This document shows positions 1-7,421 of a stretch of 30,810 nt of DNA, piece by piece. Numbering within the stretch: the stretch's first letter is position 1; the number at the start of each line of letters is the position of its first letter. Origin of the DNA: SZUA-36 sp964650905 (lineage in GTDB: Bacteria > Pseudomonadota > Gammaproteobacteria > Xanthomonadales > SZUA-36); contig CAZYVH010000029.1 of NCBI GenBank assembly GCA_964650905.1, positions 1-30,810 of the forward strand, written 5' to 3'. The position numbers and the translations under genes were made by a program. The notes under the pieces are model-generated. The model saw only the letters and a list, made by a program, of their open reading frames with translations. It did not search any database and had not been told where the DNA came from.

Positions 1-1
1 A

Positions 2-178
2 GATATCCGCATGCTCAAGGTACGGATGAAAATCTCAGGCTGCTTCCGAACCCTCGACGGAGCAAAACGATTCGCCCGCATCCGGGGCTATCTCTCCACC
101 GCCAGAAAAAATGGACTCAACCTACTTGACGCCATGACTCAAGTATTCCACGGCACGCCTGTTATCCCTTCAGGATAA
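2..178 (+). pseudogene. IS66-family transposase, C-terminal end (cut by window edge)
   Basis: An open frame enters from the window edge and encodes 58 residues before a TAA stop. The segment has the wording typical of the C-terminal catalytic end of IS66-type transposases: a DIRM.K..KISG.FR stretch followed by GA..FARIRGYLSTARK and a closing LLDAM region. The rest of the gene lies upstream of the window, so it cannot be said whether the full transposase is intact. The 3' flank ends in bases that read GTAAC on the opposite strand (203-207), compatible with the GTAA-type termini of IS66 elements. Family assignment rests on remembered motif wording and not on a search. Confidence 0.75.
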
Positions 179-192
179 TCGCTAGACTGAGG

Positions 193-207
193 CTACTGAG
201 TAGTTAC
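193..207. mobile_element. Candidate right end of the IS66-type element
   Basis: Shortly after the IS66 transposase stop, the minus strand reads GTAACTACTCAGTAG inward from base 207. IS66 elements are known for inverted repeats starting 5'-GTAA, so the element probably ends at 207. The neighbouring transposase remnant changes abruptly here, from family-like residues to a four-residue tail and stop supplied by these bases. The next eight bases (208-215) would be the expected 8-bp target duplication. The left end lies outside the window, so the terminal repeat pair cannot be checked here. Confidence 0.4.
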
Positions 208-396
208 CTTTGGTTTTTCTTCTGGAACGAGATTAGCAATCTCTTCCAATGACCATACATGATCTGAAACTCCAGCTTCCATTGCTGGTGTAACCTTTAT
301 GGTTTGATGGATGCGGCCAAAATTGTAGTACATAAAATGCAATGAAATTGCATGCATATGGTTTTCAACTTTTTTACTGGAACCATTACACAACAT
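193..396 (-). pseudogene. Transposase remnant, C-terminal fragment only
   Basis: This 67-codon frame encodes only the C-terminal part of a DDE-type transposase often labelled IS1-like in databases. The recognisable part is the stretch SLHFMYYNFGRIHQT followed by VTPAMEAGVSDHVW and a SLEEIANL tail. No catalytic D-D-E region is present and no matching coding sequence continues upstream (397-461), so it is a decayed fragment. Its stop codon and last residues appear to come from the end of the IS66-type element, which suggests a later insertion cut its natural tail. The subfamily name is uncertain; that it is a transposase remnant is fairly secure. Confidence 0.65.
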
Positions 397-410
397 AGGA
401 AGTCATACAC

Positions 411-440
411 TTGTATTTCTCTTGTATATACAAATATATT
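411..440 (+). promoter_or_regulatory. Candidate promoter with palindromic operator for the toxin-antitoxin operon
   Basis: TTGTAT (411-416) and TATATT (435-440) are separated by 18 bases, a plausible sigma-70 arrangement in a very AT-rich stretch. The perfect 12-bp palindrome TTGTATATACAA (422-433) lies between the two boxes. Type II antitoxins commonly autorepress by binding such a palindrome. The toxin GTG start is about 20 bases beyond the -10 box, so any leader would be very short. Promoter assignment is by eye. Confidence 0.4.
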
Positions 441-461
441 TTTTTGTATTAGAATTAAATT

Positions 462-752
462 GTGTCAATCATCATTTCCAAAAGAATAAAAACTAAACTA
501 TTAGAAAAGCACAACGTTACTGAAAAGGAAGTGACAGAATGTTTTCATAATCGTGATCGCACTGCTTTGAAAGATCCAAGAGAGGAACACCAGACCGATC
601 CACCTACATTATGGATCATAGCAGAGACAAATCATTGTCGTTCCTTGAAATTGATATTCATGGTGAGCGAAGGAAATGTCATACTTAAAAGTGCGTTTGA
701 GCCCAACCAAAACGAGATTGATATGTACGATAAATTCTCCTGTTACTTGTAA
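462..752 (+). CDS. Putative type II toxin (small protein annotated in relatives as ADP-ribosyl-(dinitrogen reductase) hydrolase)
   Basis: The gene encodes a 96-residue cytosolic protein starting at GTG, with no clear ribosome-binding site ahead of it. Its wording, with E.EV.ECF.NR near residues 21-31, a TDPPTLWIIAETN block at 46-58 and an EPNQNEIDMYDK C-terminus, matches a common family of small proteobacterial proteins carrying a dubious hydrolase name. These usually sit directly upstream of a CopG-type antitoxin, as here, where the second gene starts 24 bases after this stop. Gene order (toxin then antitoxin) and size resemble brnTA-type systems. Toxicity and target are inferred from context; no catalytic residues can be named with confidence. 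AT-rich base use contrasts with the core genes to the right. Confidence 0.6.
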   Translation: MSIIISKRIKTKLLEKHNVTEKEVTECFHNRDRTALKDPREEHQTDPPTLWIIAETNHCRSLKLIFMVSEGNVILKSAFEPNQNEIDMYDKFSCYL

Positions 753-776
753 ATCGCTATGTTTACTGGAGACCAC

Positions 777-1145
777 ATGGACAGAAAGAGCAAAATGATG
801 AAAAAGATAAAAGGATCAACACTGAATTGGGAAAGCGGTAAGCTTGGCCGTAATGCGGACTATGTTGTACCAGCAACGGCAGAGGAAGAACTAGCTCTGG
901 ATCGCGCACTCGAATTGAAACCCATTTCAATCAGGATGCCAACGGAACTTATTAGAACACTAAAAGTTATCGCGGGTGTGCATGGTATTGGTTATCAACC
1001 GTTAATGCGTGACGTGTTGGGTCGTTTCGCACGAGCAGAAATGATAGACCTTTTACGTCAATACGAGGAACAAAAAAACTTGGAAGCAGATTTGTCTGAT
1101 GAAGATAGCCCAGCCGCGAGACAGTTAGATAAAAAGTACGCGTAA
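777..1145 (+). CDS. CopG-type antitoxin, partner of the upstream toxin
   Basis: The protein of 122 residues contains a C-terminal ribbon-helix-helix-like segment, with the pattern KPISIRMPTELI followed by LKVIAGVHGIGYQPLMRDVL, characteristic of the CopG antitoxin family of type II systems. The N-terminal half is basic and then acidic, as expected for a toxin-neutralising part joined to a DNA-binding part. An in-frame ATG lies 18 bases upstream at 759, but GGAG at 768-771 with five bases of spacing favours 777. It follows the toxin gene closely and is presumably co-transcribed and autoregulatory through the palindrome at 422-433. The DNA-binding role is family knowledge. Confidence 0.65.
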   Translation: MDRKSKMMKKIKGSTLNWESGKLGRNADYVVPATAEEELALDRALELKPISIRMPTELIRTLKVIAGVHGIGYQPLMRDVLGRFARAEMIDLLRQYEEQKNLEADLSDEDSPAARQLDKKYA

Positions 1146-1495
1146 AATCACCCTCCATGCTCGGCGAAGGGCAGACCAGTGCAATAAAAACAAACCCGGC
1201 AACTCAAAGGGGGGCGGAGTCGCCAGGGTGCAACTCAAGTATCTGCAATAAGCATTCGCCTTTTTGTAGGCCAATGCAGTGCAGTTGTGTAGGAAATCGC
1301 CCCATATTCGCGTAATACGACCGCCTGAGAGCGCCTATAGCGGCATTTCTCAGCGTGGGGTTACTGATGGGTATTACACGCGCTATTTGGCAAAATAGCG
1401 ACGATTTTGCGTACCCCTTGCGTACCCGCGAATAAATGACCCTCTGCACATTATGCGATGAGTCATTAAATTACTATGGAAAACAGTGTATTAAG
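1146..1495. other. Gene-free stretch next to tRNA-Val with direct repeats and a hairpin (candidate attachment-site flank)
   Basis: No coding frame here has convincing protein character. The decamer TTGCGTACCC occurs twice, at 1407-1416 and 1418-1427 (period 11). Next to it, CGCTATTT (1381-1388) and AAATAGCG (1393-1400) form a perfect 8-bp hairpin with a four-base loop. The segment abuts the 3' end of a tRNA gene, where tyrosine integrases insert, and paired short repeats near such sites are often integrase or excisionase binding sites. No integrase gene is visible, so the attachment-site reading is inference. Confidence 0.35.
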
Positions 1496-1571
1496 TGGTG
1501 GGCGATACAGGGCTTGAACCTGTGACCTCTGCAATGTGACTGCAGCGCTCTCCCAACTGAGCTAATCGCCC
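1496..1571 (-). tRNA. tRNA-Val (anticodon CAC)
   Basis: The minus strand folds as a complete 76-base cloverleaf. The acceptor stem GGGCGAT pairs with ATCGCCC. The D stem is GCTC/GAGC, the anticodon stem CTGCA/TGCAG, and the T stem ACAGG/CCTGT around a TTCAAGC loop. The anticodon loop GTCACAT places CAC at 34-36 after U33, so it reads GTG valine codons. The discriminator base is A and CCA is encoded (complement of 1496-1498). The G at position 32 is unusual. The 5' end lies four bases from the N gap, so its promoter is missing on this contig. Confidence 0.93.
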
Positions 1572-1574
1572 GCT

Positions 1575-1674
1575 NNNNNNNNNNNNNNNNNNNNNNNNNN
1601 NNNNNNNNNNNNNNNNNNNNNNNNNNNNNNNNNNNNNNNNNNNNNNNNNNNNNNNNNNNNNNNNNNNNNNNNNN
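1575..1674. other. Assembly gap of exactly 100 N
   Basis: The run of N is exactly 100 bases, the conventional filler for a join of unknown length. The 55 bases immediately before it (1520-1574) are identical to the 55 bases immediately after it (1675-1729). Confidence 0.99.
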
Positions 1675-1726
1675 CTGTGACCTCTGCAATGTGACTGCAG
1701 CGCTCTCCCAACTGAGCTAATCGCCC
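1675..1726 (-). tRNA. tRNA-Val (CAC), second partial copy beside the gap
   Basis: These 52 bases equal the 5' two-thirds of the tRNA on the other side of the gap: acceptor 5' strand, D arm, anticodon arm with CAC, and the start of the T arm. The missing 3' part would fall in the N run. It is either the same gene seen twice because two contig ends overlap, or one member of a real tandem pair. The exact match up to the gap edge on the other side favours the first reading. Confidence 0.6.
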
Positions 1727-1843
1727 GCTACACCGGTCGTTGAAATCGACCGCAAATGATAACAGAAAATGATCCGGCAAGGCGGTAAGATAGACATATC
1801 CGATTAAACTGACCAGCTAAAACCCCAAAGGAGACAGGAAAGC

Positions 1844-2254
1844 ATGAGTACATCATCGTTGACGGGCAGTTGTCTGTGTGGCGCCGTGCGTTACACTGCA
1901 AAAGGTGAGGCACAGCGTTTTTATCATTGCCATTGCAAGCGTTGCCGCAAGGCCTCGGGTACCGGTCACGCCAGCAACCTGTTTTTGAAGGGGGAACTTA
2001 ACTGGAACAGCGGTGAGGAATTTGTCAAAACTTATAAATTACCTGAGGCGGAACGTTTCAGCAATACGTTCTGCAGCGAGTGCGGTGGCCGCGTGCCACG
2101 TTTCATTGCAGAGTTTGCTACGGTTTTCATCCCCGCCGGCTCACTGGACGAGGAACCGGATTTCATGCCCCAGGCGCGAATATTCGACAGTTCGCGCGCC
2201 GCCTGGTCCTGTGATGAAACAGAACTGCCAGTCTTTGAAGAATACCCGTCCTGA
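1844..2254 (+). CDS. GFA/CENP-V family zinc protein
   Basis: This 136-residue protein belongs to the family named after the glutathione-dependent formaldehyde-activating enzyme. It has the full set of zinc-binding cysteines: C10 and C12 (CLC), C29, C31 and C34 (CHCKRC) and C77 and C80 (CSEC). The fold normally holds one structural and one possible catalytic zinc. Most members are not proven to act on formaldehyde, so the substrate is unknown; a small electrophile or glutathione adduct is only the family guess. AAAGGAGA lies about ten bases ahead of the ATG. The M16 peptidase gene follows closely on the same strand, so the genes may be co-transcribed, although no functional link between them is obvious. 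Confidence 0.88.
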   Translation: MSTSSLTGSCLCGAVRYTAKGEAQRFYHCHCKRCRKASGTGHASNLFLKGELNWNSGEEFVKTYKLPEAERFSNTFCSECGGRVPRFIAEFATVFIPAGSLDEEPDFMPQARIFDSSRAAWSCDETELPVFEEYPS

Positions 2255-2291
2255 GGGCCCAATGTTTCCGAAGCATTATGGATTAAGCACT

Positions 2292-3653
2292 ATGAAGACC
2301 ATCATCAAAATTGTTGTTCTGGCATCGTTGCTGGGCATCACAGGAAACGTTATGGGTGACGATGAGACAGTGGTTGAAAAAATACTGCCGTACCCGATTT
2401 ACCAGCACAGGCTGGACAATGGCCTGAATGTGGTCACGGTGCCTTTTGATTCACCGGGTCTGGCCGCGCTGCATATCGTCACCCGTGTCGGGGCGCGTAA
2501 CGAGGTGGAACCCGGTGTAACCGGTTTTGCGCATTTTTTTGAGCACATGATGTTCCGTGGCACCGACAAGTATTCCAAGGAGGCCTACAGCGCGGCATTA
2601 AAGTCCACCGGTGCCGCCGCCAACGCCAATACTACCCAGGACCGGACGGATTACCACATGACCGGTAATGCCGACAAGCTGGAACTGATGTTTGACCTGG
2701 AATCGGACCGTTTCATGAATCTCAAGTATTCAGAGCATGAATTCAAAACCGAAGCCGGTGCAGTAAAAGGCGAGTACACCAAGAACTTTGCCAGCCCTTA
2801 CCAGCAGTTGAACGAAAAACGCGCCGAGACGGCCTTCAAAGTGCATACCTATTCGCACACGACCATGGGTTATTTCAAAGACATCGTCGATATGCCGAAT
2901 CAGTACGCGTATTCAAAAAAGTTTTTTGAGCGTTACTACAGGCCTGAATACAACACCGTGCTGGTGGTCGGTGACGTGACCCCGGAGCGGGTCAACGCAC
3001 TGGCTGAGAAATATTTTGGTGCATGGAAGCACGGTAGCTACCAATCGGTTGTGCCGGTGGAACCCGAACAAACCGAAACACGTTATACGCATTTGCAAAA
3101 CGGCAGCATACCCGCCTATCTCAGTATGAGTTATAAAGGCCCGGCCTTCAGTGATTCCAAGATCGACATGCCGGCTTTGGATGTGTTGTCGTCCATCGTT
3201 TTTTCCAACACCTCGGACCTCTACAAGAAACTGGTGATAAAAGAGCAAAAGGTTCGTTTTATCGGTGGCGGCGCGTTTGACAGTCGCGACCCGAACTTGT
3301 TCACGATCCAGGCATCCATGGTGAAAAAGGAAGACATGCCCTATGTGATGGCTGAAATTGAAAAGGCCATCGCCAGGGTCGAGACAGAAGATGTCGACAC
3401 AAAAATTCTGCAACGGACCAAGTCCAGTCTGAAGTATGGGTACGCCATGAGTATTGACACACCCGACGCTATTGCGCGATCACTCAGCCACTATATCCAG
3501 CTGACCGGTGACCCCGAGTCTGTCAACCGACTGTATGCCTTGTATGACAAGGTCACGGCCGAAGATATCAAAATGGTCGCCAACCAATACTTCAAGCCGG
3601 AACACCTGACCATCGCCACCATATCGGATGATGAAAAGGGGGTGCTGAAATGA
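2292..3653 (+). CDS. M16 family zinc peptidase, catalytic subunit (exported)
   Basis: This 453-residue protein starts with a signal peptide: KTIIK, a hydrophobic stretch to about residue 17, then a VMG-DD junction near 22. The inverted zinc motif HFFEH is at 81-85, with the third-ligand glutamate E161 (and E154) 76 residues further on, as in pitrilysin-type enzymes. It is therefore predicted to be an active periplasmic metallopeptidase, likely a single-chain half that pairs with the next gene product. An ATG at 2262 in the same frame has a better ribosome-binding site (GAGGG at 2253-2257) and would add ten residues before the signal peptide; I kept the start that gives the cleaner signal sequence. 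The stop overlaps the next start. Substrate is unknown. Confidence 0.9.
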   Translation: MKTIIKIVVLASLLGITGNVMGDDETVVEKILPYPIYQHRLDNGLNVVTVPFDSPGLAALHIVTRVGARNEVEPGVTGFAHFFEHMMFRGTDKYSKEAYSAALKSTGAAANANTTQDRTDYHMTGNADKLELMFDLESDRFMNLKYSEHEFKTEAGAVKGEYTKNFASPYQQLNEKRAETAFKVHTYSHTTMGYFKDIVDMPNQYAYSKKFFERYYRPEYNTVLVVGDVTPERVNALAEKYFGAWKHGSYQSVVPVEPEQTETRYTHLQNGSIPAYLSMSYKGPAFSDSKIDMPALDVLSSIVFSNTSDLYKKLVIKEQKVRFIGGGAFDSRDPNLFTIQASMVKKEDMPYVMAEIEKAIARVETEDVDTKILQRTKSSLKYGYAMSIDTPDAIARSLSHYIQLTGDPESVNRLYALYDKVTAEDIKMVANQYFKPEHLTIATISDDEKGVLK

Positions 3654-5200
3654 GTGTAATAGCCCGCAACGCCATCGCATTGCTGACACTTTTTTTCAGT
3701 ATGCAGGCACTCGCCATGGATGTTGTTACACTCAGGCAGAGCAACTCCAACAAGGTAGTTTTCAAGATACGTTTTGACAACGGGTCAATCACCGATCCGG
3801 CAGACAAAAAGGGTCTGACTTTTGCGACCGCATCGCTGATGGCACAGGGCGGGGCCGGAGGCATCAGCTATGCGGACATTCAGGACAGGCTGATGCCGTG
3901 GGCAGCGGCTTATTTTGCCGTCGTGGATAAACAGGTCACGACCTTTACGTTCCAGGTCCCGGTTGATTTTGTCGATGAGTTTTACCCGCTGATGAAAAAC
4001 GTACTGTTGGCGCCGGATTTTACTGAACAGGATTTCAGCCGTGTGATGAAGGCCCAGCAAAACTACGTCGACCAGGTCGTGCGCGCCTCGTCCGATGAGG
4101 ACTACAGCAAGCTTGCGCTTGAGGACTTGTTGTTCCGTGGCGGCAATATGCAGCAACTGGTGCAAGGCACGTCCGCATCGGTTAAGGGGGTCACGCTGGA
4201 TGACATTAAAGCCCATTACAAAAAGGCATTCACACGCAACAATGTCACGCTCGGTATCGCCGGCAACTACAGCGATGTCATGCTCGAAAAACTGAAAACC
4301 GATCTCGCCGGTCTGCCGGATGACGCTTACACACCCGTGACACCCTCTAAGGCAAGAACAGCCGATGGTATCGAGGTGGAAATCATTGCCAAGGAGGGCG
4401 CGTTTGGGTCCGCCATATTCACCGGCGCGCCGTTGGTGATCACCCGGTCTGATGATGAGTTTGCCGCTCTGATGATTGCAAACTCCTGGATGGGTGAGCA
4501 CCGTAAAGCCTATTCACGTCTTTATCAGAAGATCCGTCAAACCCGTTCGATGAACTATGGTGATTATTCCTACATCGAATGGTACCGCGCCGGTGGCAGC
4601 AACCAGTTACCGCCTTCAGGCGTTCCCCGTGCGTCCAATTACTGGTCAATCTGGATCCGACCCGTGCAAATTGCAAAGCAGCTAAAAGCCCAGTATCCAG
4701 AACTGGCAGACATCCAGATCGGGCATGCACATTTCGCTTTGCGCATGGCTTTACGGGAGTTCGATTTGCTGATTAAAAATGGCATGAACAAAGCCGATTT
4801 TGAGGCGACAAAAACCTTTTTACGCAGCTATACCAAGCTCTACGCGCAGAGCCCGGCACAACAACTGGGCTGGCTCATGGATGCCCGTTTTTATGGCCGC
4901 ACAGACTATCTGGCCGAGTTGGACTGTCTGCTGAAAAATGCCACGCTGGATGAGGTCAACAAAGCCATCCGCAAATACTGGCAGACAGAGAATCTGTATG
5001 TCGTGATTGTTACGGATGTCAGTGAGGCACAAGCACTGGCCGATAGCCTGATCAATAACGCGCCCTCACCTATGAGCTATTCCAAACTGGTTAAATCGGG
5101 GTTGCCGGCCGATGTGCTGGCCGAGGACGATGTCGCGGCGGTTTATCCATTGAATGTTAAGAAGGTAACGATTGTGCAATCAGCGGATACTCTTAAATAG
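3650..5200 (+). CDS. M16 family protein, non-catalytic partner (exported)
   Basis: The gene encodes 516 residues, with a signal peptide at about 1-22 (hydrophobic LLTLFFSMQALA). It has the M16 fold wording but lacks zinc ligands: where the upstream protein has HFFEH, this one reads FATAS (58-62). Later segments such as KAHYKKAFTRNNVTLGIAG fit the substrate-binding M16 C-type domain. Pairs of an active and an inactive M16 subunit are known from mitochondrial processing peptidase and bacterial homologues, where both halves form the closed chamber. The four-base ATGA overlap with the upstream stop supports translational coupling and equal amounts. A GC-rich 6-bp inverted repeat without a T tract (5205-5224) follows the stop. 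Confidence 0.88.
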   Translation: MSVIARNAIALLTLFFSMQALAMDVVTLRQSNSNKVVFKIRFDNGSITDPADKKGLTFATASLMAQGGAGGISYADIQDRLMPWAAAYFAVVDKQVTTFTFQVPVDFVDEFYPLMKNVLLAPDFTEQDFSRVMKAQQNYVDQVVRASSDEDYSKLALEDLLFRGGNMQQLVQGTSASVKGVTLDDIKAHYKKAFTRNNVTLGIAGNYSDVMLEKLKTDLAGLPDDAYTPVTPSKARTADGIEVEIIAKEGAFGSAIFTGAPLVITRSDDEFAALMIANSWMGEHRKAYSRLYQKIRQTRSMNYGDYSYIEWYRAGGSNQLPPSGVPRASNYWSIWIRPVQIAKQLKAQYPELADIQIGHAHFALRMALREFDLLIKNGMNKADFEATKTFLRSYTKLYAQSPAQQLGWLMDARFYGRTDYLAELDCLLKNATLDEVNKAIRKYWQTENLYVVIVTDVSEAQALADSLINNAPSPMSYSKLVKSGLPADVLAEDDVAAVYPLNVKKVTIVQSADTLK

Positions 5201-5204
5201 AGGA

Positions 5205-5224
5205 CCGGGCGCGGCATTGCCCGG
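5205..5224 (+). terminator. Weak candidate terminator hairpin after the M16 pair
   Basis: CCGGGC and GCCCGG pair perfectly around an eight-base loop just after the second M16 stop. There is no T run after it, so it may only pause transcription, protect the mRNA end, or do nothing. Confidence 0.25.
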
Positions 5225-5283
5225 CGGATCAAGGTGGATTATTCTACAACGATGCAGTCAAATGTGGTTCATAAGGAAGTCCA

Positions 5284-5571
5284 ATGTACAAGGAACAGGA
5301 AGACAACAAGGTCAGAACGTTACATGATATATCTGAAAGATATGCTGCCAGGGAAATAACCGGTTGTGTCAGTTGGCGGCACTACGCCGTGCACAAGGAC
5401 CGTGAGTGGCTGTTGAGGGCGCTCGGCAAAATCCGCGACCAGGTCGAAAAAATTCGCCAGGCGGAAAACGACCGGAATAAGCAAGATCAGCTCGACGCAG
5501 AAGTGCGGGCACTATTGAAGCTATTTGAGGAAGAGAATCTCAATCATCTCGGTGACTTAGAGAATGCATAG
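5284..5571 (+). CDS. Small charged helical protein of unknown function
   Basis: The predicted product is a 95-residue cytosolic protein with no signal peptide and no family I recognise. It is rich in E, K, R and Q, and residues from about 45 to 85 look like one long amphipathic or coiled-coil helix (DREWLLRALGKIRDQVEKIR and on). AAGGA about eight bases ahead of the ATG supports translation. It lies 83 bases after the M16 pair on the same strand and converges with the acyl-CoA ligase. It could be co-transcribed with the peptidases, but the hairpin and gap between them make that uncertain. No function is proposed. Confidence 0.55.
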   Translation: MYKEQEDNKVRTLHDISERYAAREITGCVSWRHYAVHKDREWLLRALGKIRDQVEKIRQAENDRNKQDQLDAEVRALLKLFEEENLNHLGDLENA

Positions 5572-5679
5572 ATCTCATCCCAGACAGGGGCCCGCGCGAT
5601 CCAGTCTACGAAATCAGTCAATGGCCGGTTTGGCAAAATGCCGATGTGGAACGATACTGACATTGGGCAAGTTTCCTGA

Positions 5680-7350
5680 TCAGCAATGGGTCCTGGCAAG
5701 CATCTGTTCACGCATAACAAACTTTTGGATTTTGCCAGTCACCGTCATTGGAAATTCATCTACGAATTCCACCTTGTATGGCACCTTATAATGAGCAATT
5801 TGCCCATCACAAAAGGACCTGACCGCAGCTTCGTCAAGTATTTCACCATTTTTTACCTGCACCCAGGCGACGACCTGCTCACCGTATTTATCGTCGGGGA
5901 TTCCGAACACGGACACGTCCATGATTTTCGGGTGACGGAGTAAATATTCTTCAATTTCACGTGGATAAATATTTTCACCACCCCTGATGATCATATCCTT
6001 GACCCTTCCGACGATATCGCAATAACCAAGCTCATCAATGACGGCAAGGTCCCCCGTGTGCATCCAACCGGCACGGTCGATGGCTTCGGACGATTTTTCT
6101 TCATCTTCCCAGTAGCCAAGCATGACCGAGTATCCCCGTGTACACAGTTCGCCCCGCACGCCCACCGGAACAACACATCCATCCTCATCAATGATCTTGA
6201 CCTGCACGTGCGGGTGAACCCGACCGACCGTACTCACGCGTTTATCGACCGGGTCGTCCACCGACGTCTGAAAACTCACCGGGCTGGTTTCCGTCATTCC
6301 ATAGGCAATCGTGACATCAGACATGTTCATTTCCCGCATGACGCGTTTCATGGTGTCAGCAGGACAGGGCGCGCCCGCCATGATGCCGGTACGTAATGTG
6401 GACAGGTCGTAATGACTGAATTTCGGGTGCGCCAGTTCTGCGATGAACATGGTTGGTACCCCGTACAGGGCAGTACAACCTTCATTCTGAACGGCATCCA
6501 GCACGCTTCCCGGATCAAAGGCCTCGTCTGGAAACACCATGGTTGCGCTATGGCTAACGCAGCCCAAAACACCCATGACCATGCCGAAGCAATGATACAG
6601 TGGCACCGGTATACACAAGCGGTCCTGGTCTGTGAATTGCATGGTTTCAGTGACAAAAAACCCATTATTGAGGATATTGAAATGCGTCAGTGTTGCACCT
6701 TTCGGGAAACCGGTGGTTCCGCTGGTGAACTGGATGTTGATCGGATCGTCGGGTTGGAGTCGGGCCGCAATGGCTTGTGCCTGCCGCCGTGATGCTGGCG
6801 TTGCGGGTTGCTCGAATTCTGTAAAGCTGTACACCCCGGGTTGGGCTTCATCATCGAGACAGATGACGGTTCTCAATGCCGGAATTTGTTCGGCGTGCAA
6901 GTGACCGCGTTCGCAGGTATCAAGTTCAGGCGCCAGGCTTCTGAGCATTTCAAGGTAATCACTTGATTTGAATTGCGTGGCCAGGACCAGGGCCTTGCAG
7001 GCCACCTTGTTTAAAACATATTCCAGTTCAGATAGACGGTAAGCCGGGTTGATATTCACCAGTATGGCACCGATTTTTGCTGTCGCGAATTGTGTCACGA
7101 CCCACTGCAGATTATTGGGTGACCATATCCCTACCCGGTCTCCGGTGGTTACCCCATGTGTCAGCAAATTGGCTGCAACGCGGTTGACCCGCTCGTTCAG
7201 TTCCTCATAGCTCAGGTCAATGTTCTGGTGGCATGCGACGATGGCTTGTTTGTTACCATGGCTTGATACAGCGTCATCCAATAGTTTGCCAATGGTTTTA
7301 AAAATCAGTGGTGTATCACTTAGGCCACTGACATAGCTGTGATTGGTCAT
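5680..7350 (-). CDS. AMP-binding fatty acyl-CoA ligase
   Basis: The 556-residue enzyme is of the ANL superfamily and would activate a carboxylic acid to acyl-AMP and then acyl-CoA in the cytosol. The phosphate-binding loop FTSGTTGFPKG spans 208-218, the YGMTETSP adenine-site motif 349-356, and the hinge GRVKDMIIRGGENIYP is in the C-terminal part. The adenylation-step lysine is K540 in TVTGKIQK. Overall wording, including PLYHCFGMVMG and GAPCP, fits the medium/long-chain ligases related to ACSF2. The exact chain length cannot be read from sequence. It is transcribed away from the response regulator gene across a 71-base shared upstream region, so both may be controlled from there. Confidence 0.9.
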   Translation of the reverse strand: MTNHSYVSGLSDTPLIFKTIGKLLDDAVSSHGNKQAIVACHQNIDLSYEELNERVNRVAANLLTHGVTTGDRVGIWSPNNLQWVVTQFATAKIGAILVNINPAYRLSELEYVLNKVACKALVLATQFKSSDYLEMLRSLAPELDTCERGHLHAEQIPALRTVICLDDEAQPGVYSFTEFEQPATPASRRQAQAIAARLQPDDPINIQFTSGTTGFPKGATLTHFNILNNGFFVTETMQFTDQDRLCIPVPLYHCFGMVMGVLGCVSHSATMVFPDEAFDPGSVLDAVQNEGCTALYGVPTMFIAELAHPKFSHYDLSTLRTGIMAGAPCPADTMKRVMREMNMSDVTIAYGMTETSPVSFQTSVDDPVDKRVSTVGRVHPHVQVKIIDEDGCVVPVGVRGELCTRGYSVMLGYWEDEEKSSEAIDRAGWMHTGDLAVIDELGYCDIVGRVKDMIIRGGENIYPREIEEYLLRHPKIMDVSVFGIPDDKYGEQVVAWVQVKNGEILDEAAVRSFCDGQIAHYKVPYKVEFVDEFPMTVTGKIQKFVMREQMLARTHC

Positions 7351-7421
7351 TTGCTGTCATTCACTTTTCTGGCTGGTGGGTGGTATGGTGTGTAACCAGG
7401 CATATTATTCAAGGTAGCACA

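Noticed and set aside
1204..1449. 81-codon minus-strand frame beside the tRNA, considered as an integrase remnant
   Set aside because: It shows no tyrosine-recombinase motif (R..HxxR..Y) and no family wording I can place. It spans the repeat and hairpin DNA, so it is treated as non-coding.
2013..2291. Longer start for the first M16 peptidase
   Set aside because: This would place about 90 residues ahead of a clean signal peptide and overlap the GFA gene out of frame, with no ribosome-binding site for it.
2913..3413. 166-codon minus-strand frame inside the M16 gene
   Set aside because: It is antisense to a well-supported gene and has no recognisable protein features.
3785..4501. 238-codon minus-strand frame inside the second M16 gene
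   Set aside because: Long but antisense to a clear family member; composition is rich in C, H and R as in frame shadows.
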